From: Gemmatimonas groenlandica
GTDB taxonomy: Bacteria; Gemmatimonadota; Gemmatimonadetes; Gemmatimonadales; Gemmatimonadaceae
Assembly (NCBI RefSeq): GCF_013004105.1
Contig: NZ_CP053085.1
Coordinates: 992,001 to 1,056,000, forward strand
DNA length: 64,000 bases
Reading direction: 5' to 3'
Part shown: one piece after another, positions 54,258-63,568 of the stretch
Numbering within the stretch: the stretch's first letter is position 1
Layout: every line of letters starts with the position of its first letter
Translations under genes and position numbers: made by a program
Notes under the pieces: model-generated
What the model was told of the DNA's origin: nothing
What the model saw: only the letters and a program-made list of their open reading frames with translations
Database searches by the model: none

Positions 54258-54719
54258 ATGGGAATGAGTGTCAGCAGCGGGGGCGGCGTAAAGGCCGAAC
54301 CCAACGTGACCCCCATGATCGACGTGATGCTTGTATTGCTCATCATCTTCATGATCACGATCCCGCAGATCAACGCGGGCTTCACTGCGGTCCCGCCGGA
54401 AGGGCAGAACCTCAAGCCCCACCCGGAAGAAGATGGTGATCAGGTGCTCGGCATCGACGATCAGGGTCGGTACTATCTCAACAAGAATCGGATTCGCAAC
54501 GAGGACCTCGAAGCCCTCGTCGGCGAGATCTATCTGAAGGAGCGCGAGGATTACATCATGTACGTCAAGGCCCACAAGGACCTCGAGTACGTGAAGGTCG
54601 TCGATGCTCTTGATCGCCTCTCGCGGTCTGGTGTGCGCGTCGCCGCGCTCATCACGGATCAGTCTCCGAATACGGAATCGCTCGTCGAGAGCGACCGCAT
54701 CATGCCAGGGAGCAAATAA
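54258..54719 (+). CDS. exbD: ExbD/TolR family protein, first copy
   Basis: A 153-aa ExbD/TolR protein: short cytoplasmic N-terminus, one helix in NVTPMIDVMLVLLIIFMI with the conserved proton-binding Asp, and a periplasmic domain (DQVLGIDDQGRYYLNKNRI ... RVAALITD). Longer than the second copy and differing from it in the periplasmic part. AGGAG upstream of the ATG. Confidence 0.92.
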   Translation: MGMSVSSGGGVKAEPNVTPMIDVMLVLLIIFMITIPQINAGFTAVPPEGQNLKPHPEEDGDQVLGIDDQGRYYLNKNRIRNEDLEALVGEIYLKEREDYIMYVKAHKDLEYVKVVDALDRLSRSGVRVAALITDQSPNTESLVESDRIMPGSK

Positions 54720-54721
54720 CC

Positions 54722-55129
54722 ATGGGCATGTCCGCACCGAGCGGTGGCTCGAATCTGAACAACGACATGAACGTCACGCCGATGATCGACGTGCTGCTTG
54801 TGTTGCTGATCATCTTCATGATGATCATTCCGATGAGCCGCAAGGCGATCGACACGCAGCTGCCTGATCCGACACCGCAGCCGCCGTCGACGCAGGTGAA
54901 TCCCGACCAGATCGTGCTCGAAGTCCTCCCGGACGACAAGTACGCGGTCAACAAGGAGCCGATCGAGAAGTCCAAGCTCCTCGAGAAGTTGACGTCGATC
55001 TACGCGCCCCGTCCCGAAAAGATCATCTTCGTGAAGGGCGACACCACGGTGAAGTACTCCGCTGTGATCTGGGCTATGGACCAGGCTCGCGGCGCCGGGG
55101 TAAAGGTCATCGGCGTTCCGCCGAAGTGA
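54722..55129 (+). CDS. exbD: ExbD/TolR family protein, second copy
   Basis: A 135-aa ExbD/TolR protein two bases after the first copy. The helix NVTPMIDVLLVLLIIFMMI again carries the functional Asp; the periplasmic part (IVLEVLPDDKYAVNKEPI ... GAGVKVIGVPPK) is shorter. ExbD acts as a dimer, so two paralogues could form a heterodimer or serve different receptors. Confidence 0.92.
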   Translation: MGMSAPSGGSNLNNDMNVTPMIDVLLVLLIIFMMIIPMSRKAIDTQLPDPTPQPPSTQVNPDQIVLEVLPDDKYAVNKEPIEKSKLLEKLTSIYAPRPEKIIFVKGDTTVKYSAVIWAMDQARGAGVKVIGVPPK

Positions 55130-55184
55130 TGTGTGGCGCGGACCCGGCATCGGGAACGCGCCCACCCACGAGATCCACGTCGTG

Positions 55185-55223
55185 ACTACGGCGGGCGAAC
55201 CCATAGGGATCGTCCGCCGTAGT
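55185..55223 (+). terminator. Possible hairpin attenuator before the second TonB gene
   Basis: ACTACGGCGGGCGA (55185-55198) and TCGTCCGCCGTAGT (55210-55223) form a 14-bp stem with one G:T pair and an 11-nt loop. No T-tract follows, so partial read-through into the second TonB gene is possible. Confidence 0.4.
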
Positions 55224-55254
55224 ACGTTGTATAGGTCTCACCCCTCTATCCCTA

Positions 55255-56097
55255 ATGACACCTACGCCTCCGTCGCTTCCAGATACCGCCGATCTCCCGC
55301 CGCCGGAACGCCCGCGGTACCGACCGCCTATCGGCGTGCCGGTGGGCAACCAGCGTCGTGTCCGCAGTCTGCTGATCAGCATCGGGATTCACCTGCTGAT
55401 CATCCTGCTCCTGATCGTGCCGTTCACTTCGCCTGAGATGATTCGCGAAGTGCTGGGGGCGGGCGGCTTGGGCCCGGCCGGTGGTGGTGGCGGTGGCAAC
55501 CGCGGGACAGGTGGGATTGCCAAGGACGAGCGGCTCCAGTTCGTTCGCGTAGCTCCCGCGCCGACGCCGCCGCCGCCAACGGTGAAGCCGCCCACGATCA
55601 ATCCCATCGTGCCGCCGCCACCCCCGCCGCCGGTGGTCAAACCGCAGCAACAGCCAGCAGCCCCCACGCAACCGTCCGCCACGGACGCCGCCGACGCCAA
55701 GTCGGCGGTCACGGGCACGGGCGGAGGCTCCGGAACCGACGGAAGTGCGGGGGCAGGCCCAGGTAGTGGTGGAGGGGTCGGATCCGGCGTAGGCACCGGC
55801 AAGGGCACCAGTGTCGGTCCCGGAACCGGTGGCGGTCCGGGCACCGTGTATCCACCGGCGCCGACGGAGCTGTTCCTGCCACCGCTCCCCGTGCCCAACA
55901 AAGCCAAGGGCACGGTTATTGTCGTCTTCGAAGTCGATTCGACCGGCAAAGTGCTCGATCTCCAGTTCACGCCGACCAAAGACGGCGCGTACAATCGAAA
56001 GCTGCGCGAGGCGCTGGTCGCCATCCGCTTTCGCCCCGCCGTCAATGCGCAGGGCGTCCCTGTCCGCGGCAAAGCCGAAATCACGTACTCGCTGTAG
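55255..56097 (+). CDS. TonB family energy transducer, glycine-rich spacer type
   Basis: A 280-aa TonB-like protein with one helix (SLLISIGIHLLIILLLIVPF), a very long Gly/Pro-rich spacer (runs of PPPPPP and GTGGGPGT-like sequence) and a C-terminal TonB domain (KAKGTVIVVFEVDSTGKVLD, AIRFRPAVNAQGVPVRGKAE). The spacer differs from that of the first TonB, suggesting a different periplasmic reach. No Shine-Dalgarno is seen before the ATG. Last gene of the locus. Confidence 0.85.
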   Translation: MTPTPPSLPDTADLPPPERPRYRPPIGVPVGNQRRVRSLLISIGIHLLIILLLIVPFTSPEMIREVLGAGGLGPAGGGGGGNRGTGGIAKDERLQFVRVAPAPTPPPPTVKPPTINPIVPPPPPPPVVKPQQQPAAPTQPSATDAADAKSAVTGTGGGSGTDGSAGAGPGSGGGVGSGVGTGKGTSVGPGTGGGPGTVYPPAPTELFLPPLPVPNKAKGTVIVVFEVDSTGKVLDLQFTPTKDGAYNRKLREALVAIRFRPAVNAQGVPVRGKAEITYSL

Positions 56098-56201
56098 GCT
56101 CGCAGTACGCGTCACCCGACAGTAGCTTGCGCGCACGATATACCTGCGCGTCGACCACCGTACTCCCCACACGTCGCGCTCCTCCCCCGATCCGAGGGCC
56201 C

Positions 56202-57695
56202 ATGGGGCTGTTTGATCGTAAACCGATCGCCACCGCCGACGAAAGCGGTACTGGCATGCGCCGAACGCTCGGCGCTGGCGACCTTATCATGCTGGCCATC
56301 GGTGCGGTTATCGGCGCCGGAATATTCTCGTCGCTCGGCACCGCCGCGGCGGGAGAAACGCTCGCCGATGGCACCGTCATCCGATACGGCGCCGGACCCG
56401 CGCTCGTGCTCTCGTTCGTGTTGCTCGGTGCCGTCTGCGGACTCGCGGCGCTCTGCTATGCCGAACTCGCCGCCATGATCCCACAAGCCGGCAGCGCGTA
56501 CGCCTATTCGTACGCGACGCTCGGCGAAATCGTCGCGTGGATTGTCGGCTGGGCGCTCATCCTCGAATACGCGGTCGGCAATGTGGCCGTGGCGATCGGA
56601 TGGTCCGGGTACTTCACCTCGCTGCTCTCGGGATTCGGCGTCAACCTGCCCGGATGGCTCACGCACGGCTACTGGAATGTGAAAGCCAGTGGCGACCCGG
56701 CCATCCGCGCGTTGATGGATTCGGCGCCACACATCGGCAACATCCCCGTGCTGGTGAATCTGCCGGCGTTCGGCATCGTCGTCGCTATCACGATGCTGTT
56801 GCTCAAGGGCGTCAAGGAAAGCACGCGCGCGAACAACATCATGGTCGTGATCAAGCTGCTGGTGCTCGCGCTCTTCGTGATCGTGGGCGGCATGCACATC
56901 GACCCGGCCAACTACAAGCCGTTCGCGCCGAACGGATTCCGCGGCATCCATCAGGGTGCGGCCATCGTGTTCTTTGCCTACATCGGTTTCGACGCGATCT
57001 CCACTGCCGCTGAAGAAACCAAGAATCCGCAGCGGAATCTGCCCATCGGTATTCTCGGCGGCTTGGCCATTTGCACGCTGATCTACGTGATCGTCGGTTT
57101 CGTCGCCACCGGCCTCGTACCCTACGAACAGCTGCGCAGCAGCGACCCGCTGGCCAAGGCGCTGTCCATTGCCGGTCTCTCCACGGCGAGCTGGATCGTC
57201 GCCGCCGGTGCCGTCGTGTCGATGTCCGCCGTGTTGCTCGTGTTTCAGTACGGTCAGCCGCGGATCTTCTACGCCATGGCGCGCGACGGGTTGCTGCCGA
57301 AGTTTGCCGCCAAGCTGCATCCGAAGACGCGTACACCCCACGTCACCACGATCATCACCGGTGTCGCGGTGGCACTCGGCTCGCTGCTCGCCGATGACGC
57401 CGCGACGTATGACCTGACCAACATCGGCACGCTCGCCGCGTTTTCCGTGGTGTGCATCGGTGTGCTCGTGCTGCGCATTCGCGAACCTGAGCGGCATCGT
57501 CCGTTCCGCGTCCCCTTCGTATGGCTCGTGACGCTCGGCGGCGCCGCCGCCTGCGTCTTTGTCATGCGCGGGCTCCCGTCCAGCGCCTGGAAGGCGTTCG
57601 CCGTGTGGATGGTCATCGGACTGTCCGTGTATTTCCTCTACGGGTACAAGAACTCGGTGCTGCGTCGCGGGAACGCACCGGTCTCTCCCGAATAA
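56202..57695 (+). CDS. APC superfamily amino acid permease (CAT-like)
   Basis: Amino acid permease of 497 aa with about twelve to fourteen helices. TM1 contains IGAVIGAGIFSSLG, the glycine turn that binds the amino acid backbone, and TM6 contains FFAYIGFDAISTAAEETKNP, typical of cationic amino acid transporter-like members (YfnA). The ATG at 56202 gives MGLFDRKPI; the frame is open upstream to a TTG at 56127, which is unlikely. Substrate could be a cationic or other amino acid. Confidence 0.9.
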   Translation: MGLFDRKPIATADESGTGMRRTLGAGDLIMLAIGAVIGAGIFSSLGTAAAGETLADGTVIRYGAGPALVLSFVLLGAVCGLAALCYAELAAMIPQAGSAYAYSYATLGEIVAWIVGWALILEYAVGNVAVAIGWSGYFTSLLSGFGVNLPGWLTHGYWNVKASGDPAIRALMDSAPHIGNIPVLVNLPAFGIVVAITMLLLKGVKESTRANNIMVVIKLLVLALFVIVGGMHIDPANYKPFAPNGFRGIHQGAAIVFFAYIGFDAISTAAEETKNPQRNLPIGILGGLAICTLIYVIVGFVATGLVPYEQLRSSDPLAKALSIAGLSTASWIVAAGAVVSMSAVLLVFQYGQPRIFYAMARDGLLPKFAAKLHPKTRTPHVTTIITGVAVALGSLLADDAATYDLTNIGTLAAFSVVCIGVLVLRIREPERHRPFRVPFVWLVTLGGAAACVFVMRGLPSSAWKAFAVWMVIGLSVYFLYGYKNSVLRRGNAPVSPE

Positions 57696-57731
57696 GTCAT
57701 CAGCCGTACCACGACTCCTCAAACCAGCATC

Positions 57732-59018
57732 ATGGCTCATCAGTCATCCAGCGCGTCGCCTGCGGCAACGAGCAAGGGCTTCCTCGGGATCGGATTTTCG
57801 GCGTGGATCGTCATCTCGATGATCGTCGGCATCCTGATCGGCTGGCTCGCGCCCGATTTCGCGCCGAACCTCAAGCCGTTCGCGAACATCTTCCTGCGCA
57901 TGATCAAGTCGTTGATCGTGCCGCTGCTGTTCAGCACCTTGGTGGTCGGCATTGCCGGTCACGGTGATGACATGAAGAAGGTCGGCAAGCTCGCGCTCCG
58001 CTCGATCATCTATTTCGAAGTCGTCACGACAGCGGCGCTCGCGATCGGCCTCATCGCCGTCAACTTCGTGAAGCCGGGTCTCGGCCTCTCGATCGCCCCC
58101 GCCGCCGGCAGCACGGAAGAGTTCAAGGCGCTGGCCGCCAAGACGCCGACGTTCGCGTCGGTCCTCGAGCACACCGTTCCGCAGAGCTTCTTCGAAGCGG
58201 CCGCGCAGAACGAAGTGCTGCAGATCGTCTTCTTCGCGATCATCTTTGCCGTTGCACTCTCGCGAGTGGAGGGCCCGTCCAAGAAGATCATGCTCGACGG
58301 CCTGCAGGCGCTCAGCGAAGTGATGTTCAAGTTCGTCGGCATCGTGATGACCTATGCGCCCATCGGTATCGGCGCCGCCATCGGTGTCACCGTCGGCAAG
58401 AGCGGTCTCGGCGTATTGCTCAGCCTCGGCAAACTCGTGGCCACGCTGTATGTGTCGCTCATCGTGTTTGTGCTGCTGGTGCTCGTGCCCGTCGCGCTCA
58501 TGGCCCGCATCCCGATTATGCGCTTCTGGCGCACGGTGAAGGAACCGTGGCTCATCGCATTCTCCACCGCCTCCAGCGAGGCAGCCTTCCCGCAGGCCAT
58601 GCAGGCCATGGAGAAGTTCGGTGTGCCGCGCCGTATCGTCTCCTTCGTGCTGCCCACGGGCTACTCCTTCAACCTTGATGGCAGCACGCTCTACCTCGCC
58701 ATCGCCTCGGTCTTCGTGGCGCAGGCCGCCGGCATCGACATGCCGATCGGTACGCAGCTACTGATGATGCTCACCCTCATGCTCACGTCCAAGGGCGTGG
58801 CAGCCGTTCCGCGCGCCTCGCTCGTGATCCTGTCGGGCGCCCTCGCGCAGTTCAATTTGCCTCTCGAGGGCATCGCACTCATTCTAGGCGTCGATGCTAT
58901 AATGGACATGGCACGCACGTCGGTGAATCTGCTCGGCAACTGCCTGGCCACGGCGGTCATGGCGCGATGGGAAGGCGAGCTGAATATCCCGGCCGAGGAA
59001 GCCGTCGTTCACGCCTGA
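57732..59018 (+). CDS. Dicarboxylate/amino acid:cation symporter (DAACS family)
   Basis: Sodium- or proton-coupled glutamate/aspartate or C4-dicarboxylate symporter, 428 aa. HP1 carries FSTASSEAAFPQAMQAM with the serine-rich tip; TM7 has GYSFNLDGSTLYLAIASVF (NMDGT-type sodium site as NLDGS); HP2 has LTSKGVAAVPRASLVIL; TM8 has DAIMDMARTSVNLLGN, with Asp and Arg/Thr/Asn contacting substrate. The arrangement DAxxDxxRTxxNxxGN favours glutamate/aspartate over C4-dicarboxylates. Follows the APC permease by 36 bp. Confidence 0.93.
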   Translation: MAHQSSSASPAATSKGFLGIGFSAWIVISMIVGILIGWLAPDFAPNLKPFANIFLRMIKSLIVPLLFSTLVVGIAGHGDDMKKVGKLALRSIIYFEVVTTAALAIGLIAVNFVKPGLGLSIAPAAGSTEEFKALAAKTPTFASVLEHTVPQSFFEAAAQNEVLQIVFFAIIFAVALSRVEGPSKKIMLDGLQALSEVMFKFVGIVMTYAPIGIGAAIGVTVGKSGLGVLLSLGKLVATLYVSLIVFVLLVLVPVALMARIPIMRFWRTVKEPWLIAFSTASSEAAFPQAMQAMEKFGVPRRIVSFVLPTGYSFNLDGSTLYLAIASVFVAQAAGIDMPIGTQLLMMLTLMLTSKGVAAVPRASLVILSGALAQFNLPLEGIALILGVDAIMDMARTSVNLLGNCLATAVMARWEGELNIPAEEAVVHA

Positions 59019-59040
59019 TCGCGTTGGCGGTTGTCTCTTT

Positions 59041-59078
59041 GAAAAACGGCCGAGTTGCGCGATCGCAACTCGGCCGTT
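59041..59078 (-). terminator. Intrinsic terminator of the amino-sugar operon
   Basis: A 15-bp perfect stem (59045-59059 and 59064-59078, loop CGAT). Read on the minus strand it is followed by TTTTTC, so it ends the BadF-type kinase transcript, whose stop is at 59085; on the plus strand only TTGTGT follows. It may also stop transcription of the DAACS gene. Confidence 0.85.
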
Positions 59079-59084
59079 GTGTCG

Positions 59085-60035
59085 CTAAACCTCGACGCCC
59101 AGCAAACGCCGCGCCCGTCGAACCGCGCCGCGCGCGGCGTCAACGTCTTCCGCGCGCACCGTAGCGCCGGGAACGGCGCTCTTCAAACGCTGCTCGAGTC
59201 GCTTCCGCACCAGCGACCCCTTCGAGAGAAGGCCACCTGCGAACGCCACCGGAATGGCGGCGCGTTCGTCCATGAAGCACCGACGCGCCAACGTGCGAAT
59301 GTGGAGCGAGAGCTCTTCGACACAGAAACTGATCAGCGCATTCGCGCGCAGATCGCCGGTGGAGGCCACTTTCGCGACCACCGGAGCGAGCGTCGCGTAG
59401 TGTCCCGGTGTGGCCTCCGCGGCCCAGGGAATCAGGTCATCAAGCGACTCCAACTCCAACGCCGTGAGAACGGCCCCGGTGAGCGACGTATCGGGCTCGC
59501 GCCCATCGTGCGCCGCGGTGATGACGCTCAGGGCGCGGCGCCCGAGCCACGCACCACTGCCTTCGTCACCGATATTCGGACCCCAGCCCCCGCAACGCTC
59601 GAGACGCCCGTCCGGCGCACGGGAGTAGGCTACGGAACCCGTTCCCGAGATCAGCAGAACACCGGCCGAGTCGCCGAACGCGTCGTCCATCGCGATCGTG
59701 GCGTCCGCCTGCACCGAGACATCGTCGGCGACACGACGCGACGCGAGAGCTGACCACAGGGCCTGTGCAGCGCGCTCCTGTCCGGCTCCGGCCACGCCCA
59801 CGACGCACACGGCCGGACGCGTCTCGGTGCGATCGACCGTTGCCAGCGCATCGGCGATCAGCGACTTGATGATGTCGGCTGCCACACCTTCATGTCCCGG
59901 CGTCAGCGCCGTCCCGGCGCCTTCCACGCGCGCCAGCGTGTTGCCGGCAGCGTCGGCGAGGATGACGCGGGTACGGCTTCCGCCGCCGTCCACACCGACA
60001 ACGAGTGGCGTCGGGTCGAGAGGTCCGGCACTCAT
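59085..60035 (-). CDS. BadF/BadG-type sugar kinase, probable N-acetylglucosamine kinase
   Basis: A 316-aa ASKHA-fold kinase. The phosphate-binding signatures are VGVDGGGSRTRVILAD near the N-terminus, LISGTGSVAYS in the middle and NIGDEGSGAWLGRRAL, as in GlcNAc kinases of the BadF/BadG/BcrA/BcrD group. The ATG at 60035 overlaps the symporter stop (ATGA), and the frame is open further upstream but reads into the symporter. Position behind an SSS symporter and a NagB fusion supports an amino-sugar substrate. Confidence 0.87.
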   Translation of the reverse strand: MSAGPLDPTPLVVGVDGGGSRTRVILADAAGNTLARVEGAGTALTPGHEGVAADIIKSLIADALATVDRTETRPAVCVVGVAGAGQERAAQALWSALASRRVADDVSVQADATIAMDDAFGDSAGVLLISGTGSVAYSRAPDGRLERCGGWGPNIGDEGSGAWLGRRALSVITAAHDGREPDTSLTGAVLTALELESLDDLIPWAAEATPGHYATLAPVVAKVASTGDLRANALISFCVEELSLHIRTLARRCFMDERAAIPVAFAGGLLSKGSLVRKRLEQRLKSAVPGATVRAEDVDAARGAVRRARRLLGVEV

Positions 60036-61564
60036 GAACGATTCCCCTGAATAGCGCGAGGCGCTGCGGGCGCCGGGTGAGTGAAAGAAGACAAAACGCC
60101 CGTCACGAAGGTGATAGAAAGTCCGATCAGCACATACCACGGCCACGCAATCGACGCCACGCCGTGCAGCGTGGGTTCCATCGACGGGTACGCCGCCACG
60201 ATCTGCTTTGCGAACACGATAAATGCCATGCAGCTGATCCCGACGCTCATGCCAAGAATCGCATCCCGTTGAATCGCGCGCGACCAGAAGATTCCGAGGA
60301 AGAATCCGCCGAGCAGTCCGCCCTGTGTAAACGAAGCGATCGATAGTGCGATGACGACCACTGGCGTGCCCTGTTCCTTGAACATGAGCGCGCCCGCGGT
60401 CAGCGCGACACCCCACGCCAAGGCGAACAGTTTGCTCACGCGGAGCGTCCGTGGATCATCCGCCGAGCGGCCGGTGAACGGTAGATAAATATCGTACGTG
60501 GACGACGCCGCCAATGCGTTGATGGCACCCGAATGCGTGCTCATGGTGGCGGCAATGATCGCCGCGACGATGAGCCCGATCAGTCCGTGCGGCATCCGCT
60601 CGATGATGAAGGTCGGAAAGATCTGATCGGCCGTGGCGAACGTCTGCCCACCGTACACGACCCACAGTCCGAGCCCGACCATGAGGAACAGGGCCATCTG
60701 CGCAAACACCGCGAATCCGCTGCCGATGATCGCCACCTGCGCCTGCTTCAGCGAACGGCTCGACAGCAATCGCTGCACGATGATCTGATCGGTGCCGTGC
60801 GACGCCATCGCGAGGAACGCGCCGCCGATGATGCCGGCGAACATCGTGTGTGGACGGTCGAAGCCGGTGTACCAGTCGATCCCCTGCAGCTTGCCCGCCG
60901 CTCCCGCTTGCGCGAGGATCGTCGTCCAGCCACCGTCGACAGCTTGGCCGATCAGCACGATCGCCGAAATGCCGCCCATCAGGTAGATGCTCGCTTGGAG
61001 GAGTTCGGTCCACACCACCGCCTTCATGCCACCGCGATACGTGTAGATCACGGTGAGCACGCCGAGCACCACGATCGCAGCCGGCATCGTGTATTCTTTT
61101 GGCATGACAGGGCCGATGATCAGCGCCACAGGAATCGCCGTGGCGAAAACGCGCACCGCGTCGGCCATCGCTCTCGTGATCATGAACACGATCGACGTGA
61201 AGCGGCGCGTGCCAAGACCGAACCGTGTTTCGAGGAGCGCGTACGCGGTGACCAGGTTGCCGGCGAAATAGCGCGGCAAGAGCGTGTAGGCCACCACGAT
61301 GCGCCCCACGATGTAACCGGCCACGACTTCCAGAAAGCCCAGGTTCCCGGTGTACGCCAGCCCCGGAATGCTGATGAATGTGAGGGCCGATGTCTCACTC
61401 GCTACAATCGAGAACATCACCGCCCACCACGGAATCGCCCGATCCGCGACGAAGTAGTCACTGGTTGATCGCTGCGTTCGACCGATCCACATCCCCAATG
61501 CCGTGGTGCCGCCGAGATACAGCAGCAGCACGAGCAGATCGAGCAAATTGAAGCGGCCGGTCAC
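60032..61564 (-). CDS. Sodium:solute symporter (SSS family)
   Basis: Sodium-coupled symporter of 510 aa with about 13 helices. The SSS signatures TSALTFISIPGLAYTGN, GGMKAVVWTELLQASIYLMG and LGIFWSRAIQRDAILGMSVG are clear; the closest SSS relatives carry sugars, sialic acid or proline. It starts with GTG at 61564, 16 bp after the NagB fusion stop, and overlaps the kinase start. Between a kinase and a deaminase for amino sugars it probably imports GlcNAc or a related sugar, an inference from context. Confidence 0.92.
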   Translation of the reverse strand: MTGRFNLLDLLVLLLYLGGTTALGMWIGRTQRSTSDYFVADRAIPWWAVMFSIVASETSALTFISIPGLAYTGNLGFLEVVAGYIVGRIVVAYTLLPRYFAGNLVTAYALLETRFGLGTRRFTSIVFMITRAMADAVRVFATAIPVALIIGPVMPKEYTMPAAIVVLGVLTVIYTYRGGMKAVVWTELLQASIYLMGGISAIVLIGQAVDGGWTTILAQAGAAGKLQGIDWYTGFDRPHTMFAGIIGGAFLAMASHGTDQIIVQRLLSSRSLKQAQVAIIGSGFAVFAQMALFLMVGLGLWVVYGGQTFATADQIFPTFIIERMPHGLIGLIVAAIIAATMSTHSGAINALAASSTYDIYLPFTGRSADDPRTLRVSKLFALAWGVALTAGALMFKEQGTPVVVIALSIASFTQGGLLGGFFLGIFWSRAIQRDAILGMSVGISCMAFIVFAKQIVAAYPSMEPTLHGVASIAWPWYVLIGLSITFVTGVLSSFTHPAPAAPRAIQGNRS

Positions 61565-61579
61565 GAGGTCACACCGGCG

Positions 61580-63544
61580 TCACGCGATGACATACGCCTC
61601 CATGGCGAAATACTCGGCGAGGCCGAGCTGGTCCAACTGCGCCGAGGTGGCCTTGTTGCGCTGCTCCACGCGTTGCCAGAATTCGCGGGCATCCTGTCCG
61701 GGAAACGGCGCCGAATCCTTCTGCGATTGATGCTTGAAGATCGCCTGGATCTTGAGCGTCAGCTCTTCCTGCGACAACGGGACGAGCACCGTGGCCTCGG
61801 TGACCGGCCACTCTTGCCACGCGCCACGATACAGCCAGACCTGCGGGGCCGTCGGCGCATCGGGGCCACTGTACACCTCGAGCACGGCGCGGTCGATCGC
61901 TTCCTTGCACATGCGATGCGTGCCGTGCGGATCGGACAAGTCGCCCGCCACGAAGATGATCTCGGGCTGCAACTCGCGCAGCAGCTCCGCCACAATCGCC
62001 ACATCGGCGGGACCGATCGGATCCTTGCGAACCTTTCCGGTCTGATAGAAGGGCAGGTTGAGGAAGCGCGCGTGCTCGCGCGTGAGCCCCATCACTTCGA
62101 TACCGCTCACGGCTTCGGATTCGCGGATGACGCGCTTGATGTCCTGCACTTCGGCGATATCCACCTGGCCGGCATGCTTGGCCTCGAGGAACTGATGCAC
62201 CGTGTCGGCCAGGGTGCGAACCGCCGTCCCCTCGCCGATCCGCTCCTGGTCCAGTCGCACCAGAAAGTCCATGTAGCGGCGAACGTCGTGATCGAACACC
62301 GCGATGTTGCCGCTGGTCATGTACGCCACCGTCATCTCATTCTCGTTCTCCACGAACTTGCGGAGAATGCCACCCATCGAGATCACATCGTCATCGGGAT
62401 GTGGCGAGAAGCACAGGGTCTTCATGCCGCGCGGCAGCTTGCTCTTTCCGCGGATTTTCGCGCCGAGGACATTGAACACGAGGCCGTTCACCGCGCCCGG
62501 AGACCCATGCCGCGCGACCAGCGACGACATCGAGTGCTCATCGTAGTCGTGTTGTGTGAGCTTGAGGATCGCCTTTTGGCAGCGTCCGGCTAACCACGTC
62601 ACCGCGCGCACGGCGAGGGCATCGTCCCAGCGGACTTCATCGATCAGCCAGGGCGTCGCCACACGCGTGAGATCTGCCGCGGCCGCATCGTCCACGTAGA
62701 ACGTCGTGTTCGGATGTCGCTGCAGGAACGTCGCCGCGACGGCCCGATCGATCTCCCCTTCGACGGATCGGCGGACCACACCTGATTTGTGTTCGCCCGT
62801 GGCGAGAATCGCGATCTCGCGCGCCTGCAGGATCGTCGCGATGCCCATGGTGATCGCTTCGCGTGGCACGTTTTCTTCACCGAAGAAATCCGCCGCGGCG
62901 TCGCGTCGCGTGACCGAATCGAGGTGCACGATGCGCGTCCGGCTGTGCTCACCGGATCCCGGTTCGTTGAAGCCGATATGCCCGGTCTTGCCGATGCCGA
63001 GCAGCTGAAAATCCACACCACCCGCCGCTAGAATCGCCGCCTCGTACCGCCCGCAAGCGTCATCGATCGCGGAGCGCTCCAGCGCGCCGTCCGGGATGTG
63101 CACATTGCCCGGATCGATGTCGACGTGCGAGAACAGGTTCTCCCACATGAACCGGTGATACGAGTGGATGCTGTCCGGCGACATCGGGTAGTACTCATCC
63201 AGATTGAACGAGATCACGTGGCTGAAGCTCAGCCCTTCCTCGCGATGCAGGCGAATGAGTTCCCGATACACACCGATCGGTGTCGAACCCGTCGCCAGCC
63301 CGAGCACGATCGACCGGCCGGCCGCTGCGCGCTCGCGCATCAGCGTCGCAATGCGCCCGGCCACCAGCCGCGCCATCGCTTCGTGCTCATCGATGATGAT
63401 CGTGGGAATGCGCTCGCGCACAGTGCCGTTGATGTCGGGGTGCACGAAGATGGTGCCACTGACGCGCACAGGCCCGCCGCTCGACTCGAGCGTGCGGGCC
63501 TGCGAACCTTCAGTGGCCACCGGAGAACCGGAGGCCATGGTCAT
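61580..63544 (-). CDS. nagB: Glucosamine-6-phosphate deaminase fused to a PIG-L/LmbE deacetylase domain
   Basis: A 654-aa fusion. Residues about 45-330 are NagB-like: ATGSTP, FNLDEYYPM with Asp116, GIGKTGHIGFNEPGS with His189 and Glu194. In the single-domain enzyme GIGxDGHI has Asp where here Thr187 stands; the fused class appears to share this change. Residues about 373-600 are PIG-L/LmbE-like, starting FSPHPDDDVISMG (HPDDD at 382-386) and carrying SDPHGTHRMC, the zinc site of GlcNAc deacetylases. The protein could deacetylate GlcNAc-6-P and deaminate the product. Start at ATG 63544; an ATG at 63538 is possible. Head of the amino-sugar operon. Confidence 0.9.
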   Translation of the reverse strand: MTMASGSPVATEGSQARTLESSGGPVRVSGTIFVHPDINGTVRERIPTIIIDEHEAMARLVAGRIATLMRERAAAGRSIVLGLATGSTPIGVYRELIRLHREEGLSFSHVISFNLDEYYPMSPDSIHSYHRFMWENLFSHVDIDPGNVHIPDGALERSAIDDACGRYEAAILAAGGVDFQLLGIGKTGHIGFNEPGSGEHSRTRIVHLDSVTRRDAAADFFGEENVPREAITMGIATILQAREIAILATGEHKSGVVRRSVEGEIDRAVAATFLQRHPNTTFYVDDAAAADLTRVATPWLIDEVRWDDALAVRAVTWLAGRCQKAILKLTQHDYDEHSMSSLVARHGSPGAVNGLVFNVLGAKIRGKSKLPRGMKTLCFSPHPDDDVISMGGILRKFVENENEMTVAYMTSGNIAVFDHDVRRYMDFLVRLDQERIGEGTAVRTLADTVHQFLEAKHAGQVDIAEVQDIKRVIRESEAVSGIEVMGLTREHARFLNLPFYQTGKVRKDPIGPADVAIVAELLRELQPEIIFVAGDLSDPHGTHRMCKEAIDRAVLEVYSGPDAPTAPQVWLYRGAWQEWPVTEATVLVPLSQEELTLKIQAIFKHQSQKDSAPFPGQDAREFWQRVEQRNKATSAQLDQLGLAEYFAMEAYVIA

Positions 63545-63568
63545 TGGAGTAGGTGTCGAGTCGTCGGC

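Noticed and set aside
56112-57740. A 542-aa minus-strand open frame
   Set aside because: Antisense of the APC permease; strongly charged and His/Arg/Asp-rich, no known domain.
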